A stretch of DNA of 64,000 nt. It comes from Chitinophaga nivalis. GTDB lineage: Bacteria > Bacteroidota > Bacteroidia > Chitinophagales > Chitinophagaceae. Position 1 is the first letter of the stretch. Every line of letters begins with the position of its first letter. The translations under genes and the position numbers were made by a program. This document shows, in pieces, positions 44,771 to 54,633 of this stretch. The notes under the pieces were generated by a model that was not told where the DNA came from, searched no databases, and saw nothing but the letters and a program-made list of their open reading frames with translations. The stretch spans positions 6,808,087 through 6,872,086 of the forward strand of contig NZ_JAPDNR010000001.1 in assembly GCF_025989125.1 (NCBI RefSeq), read 5' to 3'.

Positions 44771-45757
44771 ATGATGATACCAGATCCGGCATATATCAGG
44801 CAATTGTTTATCAAACACGCGGAAGGCACTGCCACCGAGGCGGAAGCCGCGTTCCTTATTCGCTATCTGCAGGAAGGAGGCAGCGAAGAAGTATTGCCTG
44901 GGCCGGAAGAACTGATCCACATCACTACCGCACCCAAAGCCCTGGATGCTACGGCCACTGCCAGGGTATTAGATCATATCCTGCCAGCGCCGGCAACCAT
45001 CCGGCAGGCTCCCCGGCGTATCCGTTATTACGGGTGGGCCGCCATGGCCGCAGCAGTGATCACCACCCTGGTACTGGTATACCGTCCTTCCCGGCCGGCA
45101 CCAACCTTACTGACTACTACCACCAGTTACGGGGAAATCCGGCAACTGACCTTACCGGATGGCAGCCAGGTGACCCTGAATGCCGGCACTACGCTGCAAT
45201 ACGACAGTATACACTGGCATACTGCCTCAAAAGAAGTATGGATTAAAGGAGAAGCTTTTTTTGATGTAGTACCTAATCATACAGCATTTACTGTACACGC
45301 CGGCGAAGCAGTAGCCGTACAGGTATTGGGCACCCGTTTCAGCGTGGCTACGCAACAGCAACAGGTACAGGTAATCCTCAACAGCGGAAAAGTAAAAGTG
45401 AACATTTCCAATCATAAACAACCGGCACAGTCAGTTGTACTGCAACCTGGTGAAATGGCAGCCTACCACCTGCAGCGTGGACAGCTATCCCTCCATCAGG
45501 CGGACACCCTGCAACTGACCAGCTGGAAAGACAATCAGTTTACATTCCGGGAAAACAGCCTGGAAGATATTGCGGAAAAACTGACCGCACAGTTCGGGGT
45601 GCAAATTACTTTCGACTCCCCGCAGCTGGCGCAGCTCCGCTTTACCGGTACCACACCAGCCAATAACCTGGATGTAATACTGACCATTCTTAAATCATCC
45701 CTTGATATCAGGATCGATCAACACAACAATCAGATAATGATTAAACCGGCCAGATAA
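44771..45757 (+). CDS. FecR-family anti-sigma factor
   Basis: 328 residues from ATG 44771; an in-frame ATG at 44747 would add 8 residues, and both are possible. Cytoplasmic N-terminal domain (PAYIRQLFIKHAEGTATEAE ... FLIRYLQEG), one membrane helix at ~82-102 (YYGWAAMAAAVITTLVLVY), periplasmic FecR domain (YGEIRQLTLPDGSQVTLNAG) and a C-terminal DUF4974 secretin-like domain (FRENSLEDIAEKLTAQFGVQ). It holds the sigma factor inactive and receives a signal from the STN domain of the SusC protein encoded next. Same operon as the sigma gene, about 100 bases away. Confidence 0.93.
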   Translation: MMIPDPAYIRQLFIKHAEGTATEAEAAFLIRYLQEGGSEEVLPGPEELIHITTAPKALDATATARVLDHILPAPATIRQAPRRIRYYGWAAMAAAVITTLVLVYRPSRPAPTLLTTTTSYGEIRQLTLPDGSQVTLNAGTTLQYDSIHWHTASKEVWIKGEAFFDVVPNHTAFTVHAGEAVAVQVLGTRFSVATQQQQVQVILNSGKVKVNISNHKQPAQSVVLQPGEMAAYHLQRGQLSLHQADTLQLTSWKDNQFTFRENSLEDIAEKLTAQFGVQITFDSPQLAQLRFTGTTPANNLDVILTILKSSLDIRIDQHNNQIMIKPAR

Positions 45758-45800
45758 TCATTATCGCCACAACAGACAGTTTACAGATTTACTAAAACGC

Positions 45801-48800
45801 ATGACTATGCAAACAAAACTACTTATGCAAAATAAGGTAGTAGGGCTATTACTGTGCCTGGTAACAGCCGCACCACATGCGCTGGCCGCTCAAAGCGCGA
45901 TAGCCAACAGCAGCTTTTTACAAAACACCCGGGAAATATATGAACTGGAAGACGTATTCCCCCGGCTGGAAAGTATCCGTAAAGTAAAATTCAATTATAA
46001 CAGTGAAATCCTGCGCGGGAAAACCGTGAATGCCGCCCTCCTGAAAAAAATGGAGCAGGCGGACATTACCACTGCACTCCCCTTGCTGCTGCGATCACTG
46101 GGGCTTACCTGCGAGCCGATCCAGGGCAATTACTACGCTATTAAACCTTTACCGGCAACCACGATGCATGCCGCAGCCACCCACACCGTACAAGGGGTGG
46201 TAACCGATGCCGGCGACAACAACCTCTTACCTGGTGTAGTGATCACCGTAAAAGGCAAAGCCAAAGGTACCAATACAGATGCCACCGGTAAATATACCCT
46301 GGCAGGCATCTCACCGGATGATATCCTCCGCTTTTCCCTGCTGGGATATAAACCCCTGGAAATACCTGTCAACGGCCGCAAAGAACTGAACATCTCCCTC
46401 CAGGCAGATGTAGCCGGATTAAGTGAAGTAGTGGTAACGGCATTGGGTATCCAGAAAGAAAAAAAATCGCTCGGTTATGCGGTACAATCCGTAAAAGGCG
46501 AAAGCATGACACAGGCAAGGGAACCCAACCTGGTTAGCTCTTTGACCGGGCGTGTAGCCGGTCTCGTTATCCGCAACTCCACAGATATGTTTCGCGATGC
46601 GGCTATTCTGCTGCGTGGTACAAAACCACTGATCGTTATCGACGGTATACCTGACCAGACTGCCGACATGTGGAAAATAAATCCGGATGATGTAGAAAGC
46701 ATCAACGTACTGAAAGGTACTTCTGCTTCTGCATTGTATGGTTCCATCGGACAATTCGGCGCCCTGATGATTACCACCAAAAGAGGTAAAGGCAAAGAAC
46801 TGACGGTAGACTTCAACTCCTCTACGATGTTCCAGCCTTCTTTCATCCGTATTCCACAGGTGCAAACCACCTATGGCAGCGGCAACAAAGGAAAGTATGC
46901 CTACATCGACGGTTCCGGCAGCGGCCCTGAAGGCTCCGGCTGGATCTGGGGACCCAAACTGGATCAACAGGATCCCACTACCCCCAGCGGCTATTGGGAA
47001 ACTCCGCAGTACAACAGCCCGATTGACCCGGTTACCGGCAAACCACAGCCACTTCCCTGGTTATCCCGTGGTAAAAAAAATGTACGCAACTTTTTCAGAA
47101 CCGGCGTCATCTCTACGAATAGTCTGAGTGTGGTACAGGCCAGCGATAAAGGAAGTTTCCGCGCCTCCGCCAACCATATTTATCAGCAGGGCATCGTACC
47201 CAACACACAACTCAACAACAGCTCTTTCAGTATCGCCGGCAACTACAACCTGACCGACCGCCTGAATGTAGATGCCCGTTTTACCTACAACCGGCAATAC
47301 ACCGACAACTACCCGACGGTGGGTTACGGACCTGGTAATTACCTCTATAACCTCGTGTTATGGACCGGTTCCGATGTAGACATCCGCGACCTGCGCAACT
47401 ACTGGGTGCCTGGTAAGGAAGGTATTCAGCAACGCCACTACAACACTTCCTGGTACAACAATCCTTACTTCCAGGCCTATGAACTGCTGACCGGCTACTA
47501 CAAAAACAACACCTTCGGCTCCATGACGCTGGACTATAAGATCAATCAGGATTTCAGCGTTAAACTGCGTACCGGTACCAATACCTACGGGCTCTCCACC
47601 AATACCAAAGAGCCGGTAAGCTATATCGGATACAGTAATAAATCAAGAGGTAACTATTCGGTAGGCGCGCAAAACTATTTTGACATCGTCACCGATCTCA
47701 TCGCCCGCTATCAACATACTTTCAGTAAAAACTTCTCTATACATGCAGAAGCCGGTGGTTCCAACTACTACCGCAATCACCGTTACCAGGAAAGTTTTAC
47801 GGATGGCTTAACCATTCCGCAATTTTATAACCTGAGTAACTCCGCCAATCCTATCCAGGGTATTAACTTCCTGGAAGAAAGAAGAACCAGCAGCGTATAT
47901 GGTTTTGTGGATATGGAATTTCTGGGCGCCCTTTACCTGTCGGTAACCGGTCGTACCGATAAGATCTCTACCCTGCCTATTGCGAATAACCGCTTCTTCT
48001 ACCCCTCTACCTCTGTTTCCGTGGTGATTTCAGAACTGGTGAAAATGCCGGCATGGATCAGCTATCTCAAGGCAAGAGGTTCCTGGTCGCAGGTATCCAG
48101 CGGACAACTGGATAAAGGAGATCCCTATACGTATAAACACCTGCAGACTTTCGACAAAGGCATTAAATGGGGCGCCACTCCTTCTCTGACGATCAGCGAC
48201 ATCCTGAAAAATCCACTTCTCAACCCGCAAACCAGCAATGCCTGGGAAGCCGGCGTGGAAACGAAACTCTTCGATAACCGCCTGGGATTTGACGTTACTT
48301 ACTTCCGGGTCCGCGATTTCGACAATATTGTACAGATACCATCATCTCTCGCCAGCGGTTATAGTCAGCATATGGAAAACGGTAATGCCTATCTCCGTAC
48401 CGGCTGGGAATTTATGCTAACGGCCACCCCTGTACGTACCGATCATTTCCGGTGGGATGTAATGGCCAATTTCAGCACCTACAAACGTATCCTGAAAGAC
48501 ATCTACAACAACGCCAAACAACTCGAAAAAATCAGACCCGGAGAACGGATGGACCGCATCTTCGCCAGTGTATATGAAACAGACCGGGAAGGGAACATTG
48601 TATACGAACCAAACGGATTCCCGAAAAGAGATGTTTTCAACCGTTTTATCGGCAACGAAGATCCTGACTGGACCTATGGTATCGAAAACACCTTGCGCTA
48701 CAAACAGGTGTCCTTCCGCTTCCTCGTAGACGGCAGAATCGGTGGCCTCATGTACTCCAGCACCAACCAGAAAATGTGGTGGGGCGGTACACATCCCGGC

Positions 48801-49229
48801 ACCGTGAACCAATACCGCGACGATGCCAACGCCGGTAAAAATACCTATGTAGGACAAGGCGTAGTCGTTACTTCCGGCTCGATCCAATACGATGCAGATG
48901 GCAATGTCATTTCCGACACCCGCCAGTTTGCACCCAATACCAAAGCCGTGAACTACATCGATTACATGATCAACACCAGCAATGCGGCCAATAATAACTA
49001 CAACTATTATTCGCAGACCTTTTTGAAACTGCGGGAAGTAGATATTACCTGGCAGCTGCCCCGCAAGTGGCTGAACAAAACGTTCTTCCGCAGCGCCGCC
49101 GTATCGCTCGTAGGACGCAACCTGCTGCTGTTCTCCAAACTGCCGAATGTAGATCCGGATGCGGGCAGCGATAACCTGCAAACACCGTCTACACGCAGTA
49201 TGGGCTTTAACGTGAATTTAAAATTCTGA
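45801..49229 (+). CDS. SusC/RagA-family transporter with N-terminal STN signalling domain
   Basis: 1,142 residues, longer than the other SusC because of an STN domain at ~45-115 (VFPRLESIRKVKFNYNSEIL to QGNYYAIKPL), which contacts FecR in the periplasm. A carboxypeptidase-like domain follows at ~128-205 (VQGVVTDAGDNNLLPGVVIT), then the TonB box region SEVVVTALGIQKEKKSLGYA, a plug with LLRGTKPLIVIDGIPDQTAD and VLKGTSASALYGSIGQFGAL, and the barrel ending GFNVNLKF. It imports a ligand with the SusD protein and reports it to the FecR/sigma pair. Signal peptide ends near residue 30 (ALAAQ). Start codon 45801 or 45807. Confidence 0.94.
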   Translation: MTMQTKLLMQNKVVGLLLCLVTAAPHALAAQSAIANSSFLQNTREIYELEDVFPRLESIRKVKFNYNSEILRGKTVNAALLKKMEQADITTALPLLLRSLGLTCEPIQGNYYAIKPLPATTMHAAATHTVQGVVTDAGDNNLLPGVVITVKGKAKGTNTDATGKYTLAGISPDDILRFSLLGYKPLEIPVNGRKELNISLQADVAGLSEVVVTALGIQKEKKSLGYAVQSVKGESMTQAREPNLVSSLTGRVAGLVIRNSTDMFRDAAILLRGTKPLIVIDGIPDQTADMWKINPDDVESINVLKGTSASALYGSIGQFGALMITTKRGKGKELTVDFNSSTMFQPSFIRIPQVQTTYGSGNKGKYAYIDGSGSGPEGSGWIWGPKLDQQDPTTPSGYWETPQYNSPIDPVTGKPQPLPWLSRGKKNVRNFFRTGVISTNSLSVVQASDKGSFRASANHIYQQGIVPNTQLNNSSFSIAGNYNLTDRLNVDARFTYNRQYTDNYPTVGYGPGNYLYNLVLWTGSDVDIRDLRNYWVPGKEGIQQRHYNTSWYNNPYFQAYELLTGYYKNNTFGSMTLDYKINQDFSVKLRTGTNTYGLSTNTKEPVSYIGYSNKSRGNYSVGAQNYFDIVTDLIARYQHTFSKNFSIHAEAGGSNYYRNHRYQESFTDGLTIPQFYNLSNSANPIQGINFLEERRTSSVYGFVDMEFLGALYLSVTGRTDKISTLPIANNRFFYPSTSVSVVISELVKMPAWISYLKARGSWSQVSSGQLDKGDPYTYKHLQTFDKGIKWGATPSLTISDILKNPLLNPQTSNAWEAGVETKLFDNRLGFDVTYFRVRDFDNIVQIPSSLASGYSQHMENGNAYLRTGWEFMLTATPVRTDHFRWDVMANFSTYKRILKDIYNNAKQLEKIRPGERMDRIFASVYETDREGNIVYEPNGFPKRDVFNRFIGNEDPDWTYGIENTLRYKQVSFRFLVDGRIGGLMYSSTNQKMWWGGTHPGTVNQYRDDANAGKNTYVGQGVVVTSGSIQYDADGNVISDTRQFAPNTKAVNYIDYMINTSNAANNNYNYYSQTFLKLREVDITWQLPRKWLNKTFFRSAAVSLVGRNLLLFSKLPNVDPDAGSDNLQTPSTRSMGFNVNLKF

Positions 49230-49249
49230 TCACCCAAGCAACTATTATC

Positions 49250-50713
49250 ATGAAAAAGCGATCACTTGCCATCCTATATTGCTCCCTGCTGATAACGCTG
49301 GGCGCCTGTAAGAAATTCGAATACTTCCAGACCGATCCGAACAAACCCACCGAAAGCACACCGGACTTATTACTGACCAGTATTGAAGCGAAAACCTTCA
49401 GTGAAGTCAGCACTTCCTGTCCGCTGGCTGCCAGACAACTGGTGAATACCGATGGGGTAAGCGCCAATCAATATTATGGCTGGCAGCGCGCCGGTTTCGG
49501 CGACTTCGATCAGTTGCGCCAGGTAGTGAAAATGGAACAGGCAGCCACCCGCCTCAATAAACCGGTCTATCTTGCGCTGGCAAAGTTCTTCCGGGCTTAC
49601 CTTTTCATGCGGCTGTCGCTCGTATATGGCGACATCCCCTATTCCGAAGCGTTACAGGGAGAATCCAAAAGCTTCACGCCTGCTTACGACAGACAGGAAA
49701 CCATCTTCCTCCATATCCTGGATGAATTGAAAATAGCTAATAACCTACTGACAGCAGATGCCGGCGAAATACGCGGCGACATCGTCTACAGTGGTAAAAT
49801 CCAGCAGTGGAAACAGCTGATCAACACCTTCTCGCTGCGTATCCTGATGAGTCTTTCGCTGAAAGAAAACAATGCAAAGCTGGGCATACAGCAACGCTTC
49901 CGGGAAATTGTCAACAACCCGGGCCAATACCCGCTGATGACCGGCAACCAGGACAATGGTCAACTGGTATATGTAGACCTGAAAGATAACCGCTACCCTT
50001 TCTATAATAGCAATGATCTGCAAACAGCTTACTACCTGGAAGAAACATTTGTGAACCTGCTGAAAGGAACGAGAGATCCCCGCCTGTTCCGCTTCGCCCA
50101 GAAAGCGCCGCAGTCAGCCGCTTTACCCGACAACGACTTCAACGCCTATGGCGGTGCAAAAGGCAGCGCTACCATCGATGAAAATACCAGCCGTGTTACA
50201 GCCGGGCAGGTATCCAAAATTGCGAAACGGTATTACAATGATCCGGTGAACGAACCTGGTATTGCCATCGGCTACGCCGAACTGCAGTTTATCCTGGCAG
50301 AAGGGGTGGTACGGAAATGGATTGGCGGCAATGCAGAGGAATACTATAAAAAAGGTATCCAGGCTTCCATGGAGCATTACAAAGTACCCGCAGCCGATAT
50401 TACCGCCTATAAAGCCCAGCCTGCCGTACAACTATTGCCCGGCAAGGAAATGGAAGCTATCTTTAACCAGAAGTACATCAGCTTTTTTATGAACTCCGGC
50501 TGGCAGCTGTTCTATGAACAACGACGTACAGGCCTTCCCGTATTCGATGTTTCCGGCAACGGGGTGTTGAACAACAAACGGATACCCAAACGCTGGATGT
50601 ATCCGGAAGATGAACTGAACCTGAACCGGGACAACGTGACCGCCGCCATTGCCCGGCAGTTCCCGCAGGGAGATGATATCAATGCAGTGATGTGGTTACT
50701 CATAAAAGATTAA
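49250..50713 (+). CDS. SusD/RagB-family outer membrane lipoprotein
   Basis: 487 residues. Lipobox LGACKKFEYF (Cys ~20). FQTDPNKPTESTPDLLLTSI is the typical start, and the C-terminal QLFYEQRRTGLPVFDVSG and PKRWMYPEDELNLNRDN are SusD hallmarks. It belongs to the SusD-like group of the protein at 38898-40298. It follows SusC by 20 bases and precedes the phosphodiesterase by 13. It binds the nutrient at the cell surface; the neighbouring phosphodiesterase hints at a phosphate-containing ligand, which is inference. Confidence 0.92.
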   Translation: MKKRSLAILYCSLLITLGACKKFEYFQTDPNKPTESTPDLLLTSIEAKTFSEVSTSCPLAARQLVNTDGVSANQYYGWQRAGFGDFDQLRQVVKMEQAATRLNKPVYLALAKFFRAYLFMRLSLVYGDIPYSEALQGESKSFTPAYDRQETIFLHILDELKIANNLLTADAGEIRGDIVYSGKIQQWKQLINTFSLRILMSLSLKENNAKLGIQQRFREIVNNPGQYPLMTGNQDNGQLVYVDLKDNRYPFYNSNDLQTAYYLEETFVNLLKGTRDPRLFRFAQKAPQSAALPDNDFNAYGGAKGSATIDENTSRVTAGQVSKIAKRYYNDPVNEPGIAIGYAELQFILAEGVVRKWIGGNAEEYYKKGIQASMEHYKVPAADITAYKAQPAVQLLPGKEMEAIFNQKYISFFMNSGWQLFYEQRRTGLPVFDVSGNGVLNNKRIPKRWMYPEDELNLNRDNVTAAIARQFPQGDDINAVMWLLIKD

Positions 50714-50726
50714 AAGCAGCAGGACG

Positions 50727-51959
50727 ATGATAAAAACTATTTTTCTTTCCGCAGGCCTCTTTTGCAGCCTCTCTCTGATGGCCCAGCAAAAACAAAAAGC
50801 CCTGTTCATTATTGCAGATGGTATTCCGGCAGATGTAATCGAAAAACAACCTACGCCGCACCTCCGCAGTATTGCCGCTGAAGGTGGCTATACCCGCGCT
50901 TATGTAGGTGGAGAAAGACAAGGTTACTCACAGACGCCCACCATTTCGGCTGTAGGCTACAACAGCCTGCTCACCGGTACCTGGGTAAATAAACATAACG
51001 TGTGGGACAACGACATCGCTGCCCAGAACTATCACTACCAGAGTATCTTCCGGTTTTTCAAAGCAGCCCGGCCGGATAAAAAAACAGCGATCTTCTCTAC
51101 CTGGCTGGATAACCGCACCAAACTGGTGGGCGACAACCTGCCACAAACCGGCTACCTGAAAACCGATCATTATGTGGATGGCCTGGAAAAAGACACCAGC
51201 CGTTTCCCGCATGATAAAGACAGCTGGTACATCCATCTCATTGATGAAGCAGTGGTGTCTGCAGCAGCCGATTATATCCGCACCGACGCCCCCGATCTTA
51301 CCTGGGTGTACCTGGAATATACCGATGATATGGGGCACCGCTATGGCGACGGCCAGCGGTTAGATACCGCCATCAGTATGCTCGACAACCAGATTGGCCG
51401 CATCTGGGCGGCGATCAACTACCGTCGGAAAAACTTTGGGGAAGACTGGCAGGTATTCATCACCACAGATCATGGCCGCGACGCAGCTGGTGGGCACCAC
51501 CACGGCGGACAATCCGATCGGGAACGTACCACCTGGATGGTCACCAATGCCCGTAACCTGCATCCCTATTTCAAAAATGCACAACCGGGTATTGTGGACA
51601 TTATGCCTACCATCGCCCGCTTCCTCCACATCCCCATTCCGCCCGCTGATGCCCGCGAACTGGACGGTGTGCCTTTAACCGGGAAGATTTCATTATCTCA
51701 TCCAACCGCCACTTTGCAAAACGATTCCCTCCATCTTTCCTGGAAAGCCTGGGAAAAGAAAGGGAAAGTAAAAATCTGGCTGACCACTACCAATCAGTAT
51801 AAAACCGGGGGCAAAGATGACTACCAGCTGGCCGGGGAAGTATCCCTGCAGCAGCAACAGGCCGTTATCGCTGTCAAAAACAAACCTTCCGCGTTTTATA
51901 AAATTGTATTGGAAGGACCGGATAACAGTGTGAATCGCTGGGTGATCAAAACACCTTAA
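50727..51959 (+). CDS. Secreted type I phosphodiesterase / nucleotide pyrophosphatase (alkaline phosphatase superfamily)
   Basis: 410 residues with a signal peptide ending MAQQ (~19). Metal and nucleophile positions fit the NPP-type fold: FIIADGIPAD (first Asp, ~31), YSQTPTISAVGYNSLLTGT (~70-88, with the Thr/Ser nucleophile candidates), YTDDMGHRYGDG (Asp and His, ~198), FITTDHGRDAAGGHHHGG (Asp-His and further His, ~248-264). It should hydrolyse phosphodiester or phosphomonoester bonds in the periplasm or outside. Last gene of the sigma-FecR-SusC-SusD operon, 13 bases after susD, which suggests that the imported molecule carries such a bond. A strong terminator follows. Confidence 0.85.
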   Translation: MIKTIFLSAGLFCSLSLMAQQKQKALFIIADGIPADVIEKQPTPHLRSIAAEGGYTRAYVGGERQGYSQTPTISAVGYNSLLTGTWVNKHNVWDNDIAAQNYHYQSIFRFFKAARPDKKTAIFSTWLDNRTKLVGDNLPQTGYLKTDHYVDGLEKDTSRFPHDKDSWYIHLIDEAVVSAAADYIRTDAPDLTWVYLEYTDDMGHRYGDGQRLDTAISMLDNQIGRIWAAINYRRKNFGEDWQVFITTDHGRDAAGGHHHGGQSDRERTTWMVTNARNLHPYFKNAQPGIVDIMPTIARFLHIPIPPADARELDGVPLTGKISLSHPTATLQNDSLHLSWKAWEKKGKVKIWLTTTNQYKTGGKDDYQLAGEVSLQQQQAVIAVKNKPSAFYKIVLEGPDNSVNRWVIKTP

Positions 51960-51974
51960 TAACAAAACTGGTAT

Positions 51975-52021
51975 ATAATAAGAAGGGGCCCTCCATGGTG
52001 TGGAGGGCCCCTTCTTATTAT
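51975..52021. terminator. Strong bidirectional terminator
   Basis: Perfect 21-bp stem (51975-51995 with 52001-52021, including AAGAAGGGGCCCTCCA) and a TGGTG loop. The outer A-T pairs supply the T run in both directions. It separates the convergent phosphodiesterase and AraC genes. Confidence 0.9.
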
Positions 52022-52038
52022 CCATGCTATGCATGCGT

Positions 52039-52902
52039 TTATGCCGGCCGGGCATTCTTCCGGTATTCCAGCGGACTTACCCCATTATGCTTGCGGAATT
52101 GCCGGCTCAGGTGACTCTCATCTGAAAAGCCCAGCTCACCGGCAATCTGGCTCACCGTCAGGTTACTGTAGGCCAGCCGTTGCTGCACCAGGCGTATTTT
52201 ATATTGGGTGATATACTGCTGTAAACTTTCACCGGTAAACTTCCGGAAATACTCTCCTACATAATTGACGGAGAGATTAAAATGCTGTGCCAGGTAATCT
52301 ACCCGCAGCTTTTCCGGATCACTGATATGTTGCCGGATATGCAGCAGCATCCCATTGATCAGCGGCTCTGTAGCCTCCTCTCCGGTAACGGTGTCTGCAT
52401 GATCATGCACATTACGCACGAGGATATTCAGGATCAATGTCACCAGGTGTTGCAGGTTCTGCTCATGATAGGATGGCTTCTGTTCATACTCCCCTATCAT
52501 ATTATGAATCAGGGTAGTAATCATCTGGCAGTCGCCCGGCTGTTGAATCAGGATCTCCCGGAAACGGTTATGGTGATAAAAGAGATGTTCCAGTTGTTTC
52601 AGCCAGTGACCAATCCTTTCCCGGTCTGCCGCATGCCGGTACTGTCCCAGGAATACTTCCGAGAAACGGATAGAACAGAAACGGGTAGGCGTTTTTGTTT
52701 CAAATCCGCGGCAATCCAGGGGCGTAAACAGGAAGATGCACCCTTTTTTATACGTAAACGTATTGTTATTCACCAAACGGGTTCCACTCCCCTCCAGTAT
52801 CTGCACAATCTCAAAAAAATGGTAGATCAGCGGGCGCTCCTGCCAATGTTCCATATCTGATACATACAGTTCAAACGGCTGATGTAGTGCTTTATGCTCC
52901 AT
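52039..52902 (-). CDS. AraC-family transcriptional regulator
   Basis: 287 residues. The C-terminal ~100 residues are a double helix-turn-helix: DYLAQHFNLSVNYVGEYFRK and VSQIAGELGFSDESHLSRQF, ending NGVSPLEYRKNARPA. The N-terminal half is a cupin-like sensing domain (LVNNNTFTYKKGCIFLFTPL). It is divergent from the Old Yellow Enzyme gene with only 89 bases between the start codons, so it probably controls that gene and responds to an electrophile or other small molecule. Confidence 0.92.
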   Translation of the reverse strand: MEHKALHQPFELYVSDMEHWQERPLIYHFFEIVQILEGSGTRLVNNNTFTYKKGCIFLFTPLDCRGFETKTPTRFCSIRFSEVFLGQYRHAADRERIGHWLKQLEHLFYHHNRFREILIQQPGDCQMITTLIHNMIGEYEQKPSYHEQNLQHLVTLILNILVRNVHDHADTVTGEEATEPLINGMLLHIRQHISDPEKLRVDYLAQHFNLSVNYVGEYFRKFTGESLQQYITQYKIRLVQQRLAYSNLTVSQIAGELGFSDESHLSRQFRKHNGVSPLEYRKNARPA

Positions 52903-52962
52903 AACCTGTAAAATTACAAAACAAACCCTTCTTTGTCACTGTTCCGGCGTAGCCGCCCGCTG

Positions 52963-52970
52963 TAATTTTG
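52963..52970 (+). promoter_or_regulatory. -7 box (TAATTTTG) of the Old Yellow Enzyme gene
   Basis: Exact TAnnTTTG, 21 bases before the ATG at 52992. It overlaps the upstream in-frame TTG, which supports 52992 as the start. Located in the AraC-OYE intergenic region where the AraC protein could bind. Confidence 0.55.
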
Positions 52971-52991
52971 ATCCCGGAAAACATAACCATT

Positions 52992-54110
52992 ATGAATAAG
53001 CGAGAAAAATTACTGTCACCGCTGGTTACACCGGCACTTCACCTTCCCAACCGGATCGTCATGGCGCCGATGAGCAGACGGCGGGCAGTACAGGGTATTC
53101 CGGGTGAAAATGCCGTCACATATTACGCACAAAGAGCCGGCGCCGGATTGATCATTGCCGAAAATACAGCCGTGGCAGCTAACGGTAACGGCTATCTGCA
53201 TGTACCGGGTATTTATAACGATACACAAATAGCCGCCTGGAAACGGGTCACCGATGCCGTACACGCCAGGAACGGAAAAATATTTGTACAGCTGGTACAT
53301 ACCGGCCGTATTGGCCATCCGCTGAACCAGGAAGGTACAGCACCGCTGGTAGCTCCCTCCGCCGTGCAGGCGGCAGAAACAGTACGCGTGCCGGGCGATC
53401 TGCATCTCCCCGTACCAGTACCGGAAGTATTGACCACCGCCGGGGCAGCGGCCCATATAACCGCGCACATACAGGCCGCCAGGAATGCCATGGCAGCAGG
53501 ATTCGATGGCGTGGAAATACATGGCGCCCATGGCTTTCTGCCGGAGCAATTCCTGCATCCCCATACCAACCGCAGAACAGACCGGTATGGCGGCAGCATC
53601 GCCCATCGCAGCCGGTTCCTCCTGGAAATTATGGAAGGGGTGAGCGCTGCTATCGGCAAGGAACGCACGGGCATCCGGTTATCTCCTTTTGCCACCCTCA
53701 ACGACCTGCCTGCCTACCCGGAAGAAGCAGCTACCCATCAGTATATCGCGGATGCCCTGCAACAAATGGATATCGCATATATCCACCTCTCCGATCAGTC
53801 TTCCAACGGCTTACCTCCTATACCGGCATCCTTTGTGCAAGACCTGCGCAAACGGTTCCGCAACCTGCTCATTCTGGCCGGCGGCTATACACCCGATACC
53901 GCAGAAGCTACCCTGCAGGCCGGTCTCGCAGACCTCATCGGATTTGGCAGACCATTCATTGCCAATCCCGATCTGGTAGCTCGTATCCGGCACAATGCCC
54001 CGTTGAGTGAAGCTGATAAAGACACTTTCTATCAGGGTGGTAATACCGGTTATATTGATTATCCGGCTATCTATCCCCACACGCATGCCGATACCCTCCT
54101 GGCAGATTAA
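52992..54110 (+). CDS. Old Yellow Enzyme-family flavin oxidoreductase (alkene reductase)
   Basis: 372 residues from ATG 52992 (MNKREKLLSPL). FMN-binding TIM barrel with RIVMAPMSRRRA (~21), IFVQLVHTGRIGHPLNQ (~93), FDGVEIHGAHGFLPEQFLHP (~173; contains the substrate-binding His pair as HGAHG), TNRRTDRYGGSIAHRSRFLL (~195) and LIGFGRPFIANPDLVARI near the C-terminus. It reduces activated C=C bonds of enals, enones or nitro-compounds with NADPH, as in NemA/XenA. Divergent from an AraC regulator and followed by its own terminator. Confidence 0.92.
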   Translation: MNKREKLLSPLVTPALHLPNRIVMAPMSRRRAVQGIPGENAVTYYAQRAGAGLIIAENTAVAANGNGYLHVPGIYNDTQIAAWKRVTDAVHARNGKIFVQLVHTGRIGHPLNQEGTAPLVAPSAVQAAETVRVPGDLHLPVPVPEVLTTAGAAAHITAHIQAARNAMAAGFDGVEIHGAHGFLPEQFLHPHTNRRTDRYGGSIAHRSRFLLEIMEGVSAAIGKERTGIRLSPFATLNDLPAYPEEAATHQYIADALQQMDIAYIHLSDQSSNGLPPIPASFVQDLRKRFRNLLILAGGYTPDTAEATLQAGLADLIGFGRPFIANPDLVARIRHNAPLSEADKDTFYQGGNTGYIDYPAIYPHTHADTLLAD

Positions 54111-54116
54111 TAAAAA

Positions 54117-54158
54117 AGAGGCCGTTTCCATAACAGAAACGACCTCTCTTCATTTTTT
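54117..54158 (+). terminator. Terminator of the Old Yellow Enzyme gene
   Basis: AGAGG-c-CGTTTC pairs with GAAACG-a-CCTCT (one mismatch), followed by a run of six T's at 54153-54158. It starts 7 bases after the stop codon. Confidence 0.85.
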
Positions 54159-54427
54159 AATTGTATCCGGTTACAGATATAAAAGTTCAATGACTGTATG
54201 CATGCTGGCTGCCAGCTTATCGGGCAAGCGGTAGTCAGCTGCCTGCAGTTGCTGCAGATACCGTTATATATCAAGTGGATAAGCCGCACGCTCTTTTCCC
54301 TGCTGTACAGCTGTTCGCTGTACATATCCATTACACATGACCAGCAGCAAAACAGTGCGTACACGACACATCAGCTTACGCATGACAACACAATACATTT
54401 AACCGACAGCACACCAATCAGATGCAC
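54159..54427. other. Intergenic region, nothing recognised
   Basis: With the terminator about 315 bases without a gene between the Old Yellow Enzyme gene and the small membrane proteins. No repeat or strong hairpin seen. Confidence 0.4.
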
Positions 54428-54631
54428 TTAACGGGCATCGTTTGTTTTGTTGGATGATCCGCTCAGTAAATACAGGGCCGCACCAAATACCACCAGTCCG
54501 ATTTTGATACCCCAGGCAACACCGTTACCCCACTGGTAGATCCATACCAGCAAACGTGGTACATAGTTAAAGAAGTTCATGACAATAGCCAGCAGGCCCA
54601 GAATAGCGATGTACGCACCGATTTTTTGCAT
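54428..54631 (-). CDS. Small two-helix membrane protein, tandem copy 2
   Basis: 67 residues. Two hydrophobic segments (IAILGLLAIVMNFFNYVPRL and GIKIGLVVFGAALYLLSG) separated by IYQWGNGVAWG. The first ~60 residues are almost the same as in the gene just upstream (54634-54888), so this is a tandem duplicate. The tail is short and polar (SSNKTNDAR). No family recognised; such small proteins may sit in the inner membrane. Transcribed with its copy and the DUF4870-like gene. Confidence 0.7.
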   Translation of the reverse strand: MQKIGAYIAILGLLAIVMNFFNYVPRLLVWIYQWGNGVAWGIKIGLVVFGAALYLLSGSSNKTNDAR

Positions 54632-54633
54632 AA

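Noticed and set aside
52968..52991. Upstream TTG start for the Old Yellow Enzyme gene
   Set aside because: It overlaps an exact -7 box; the ATG at 52992 gives the usual N-terminus of the family.
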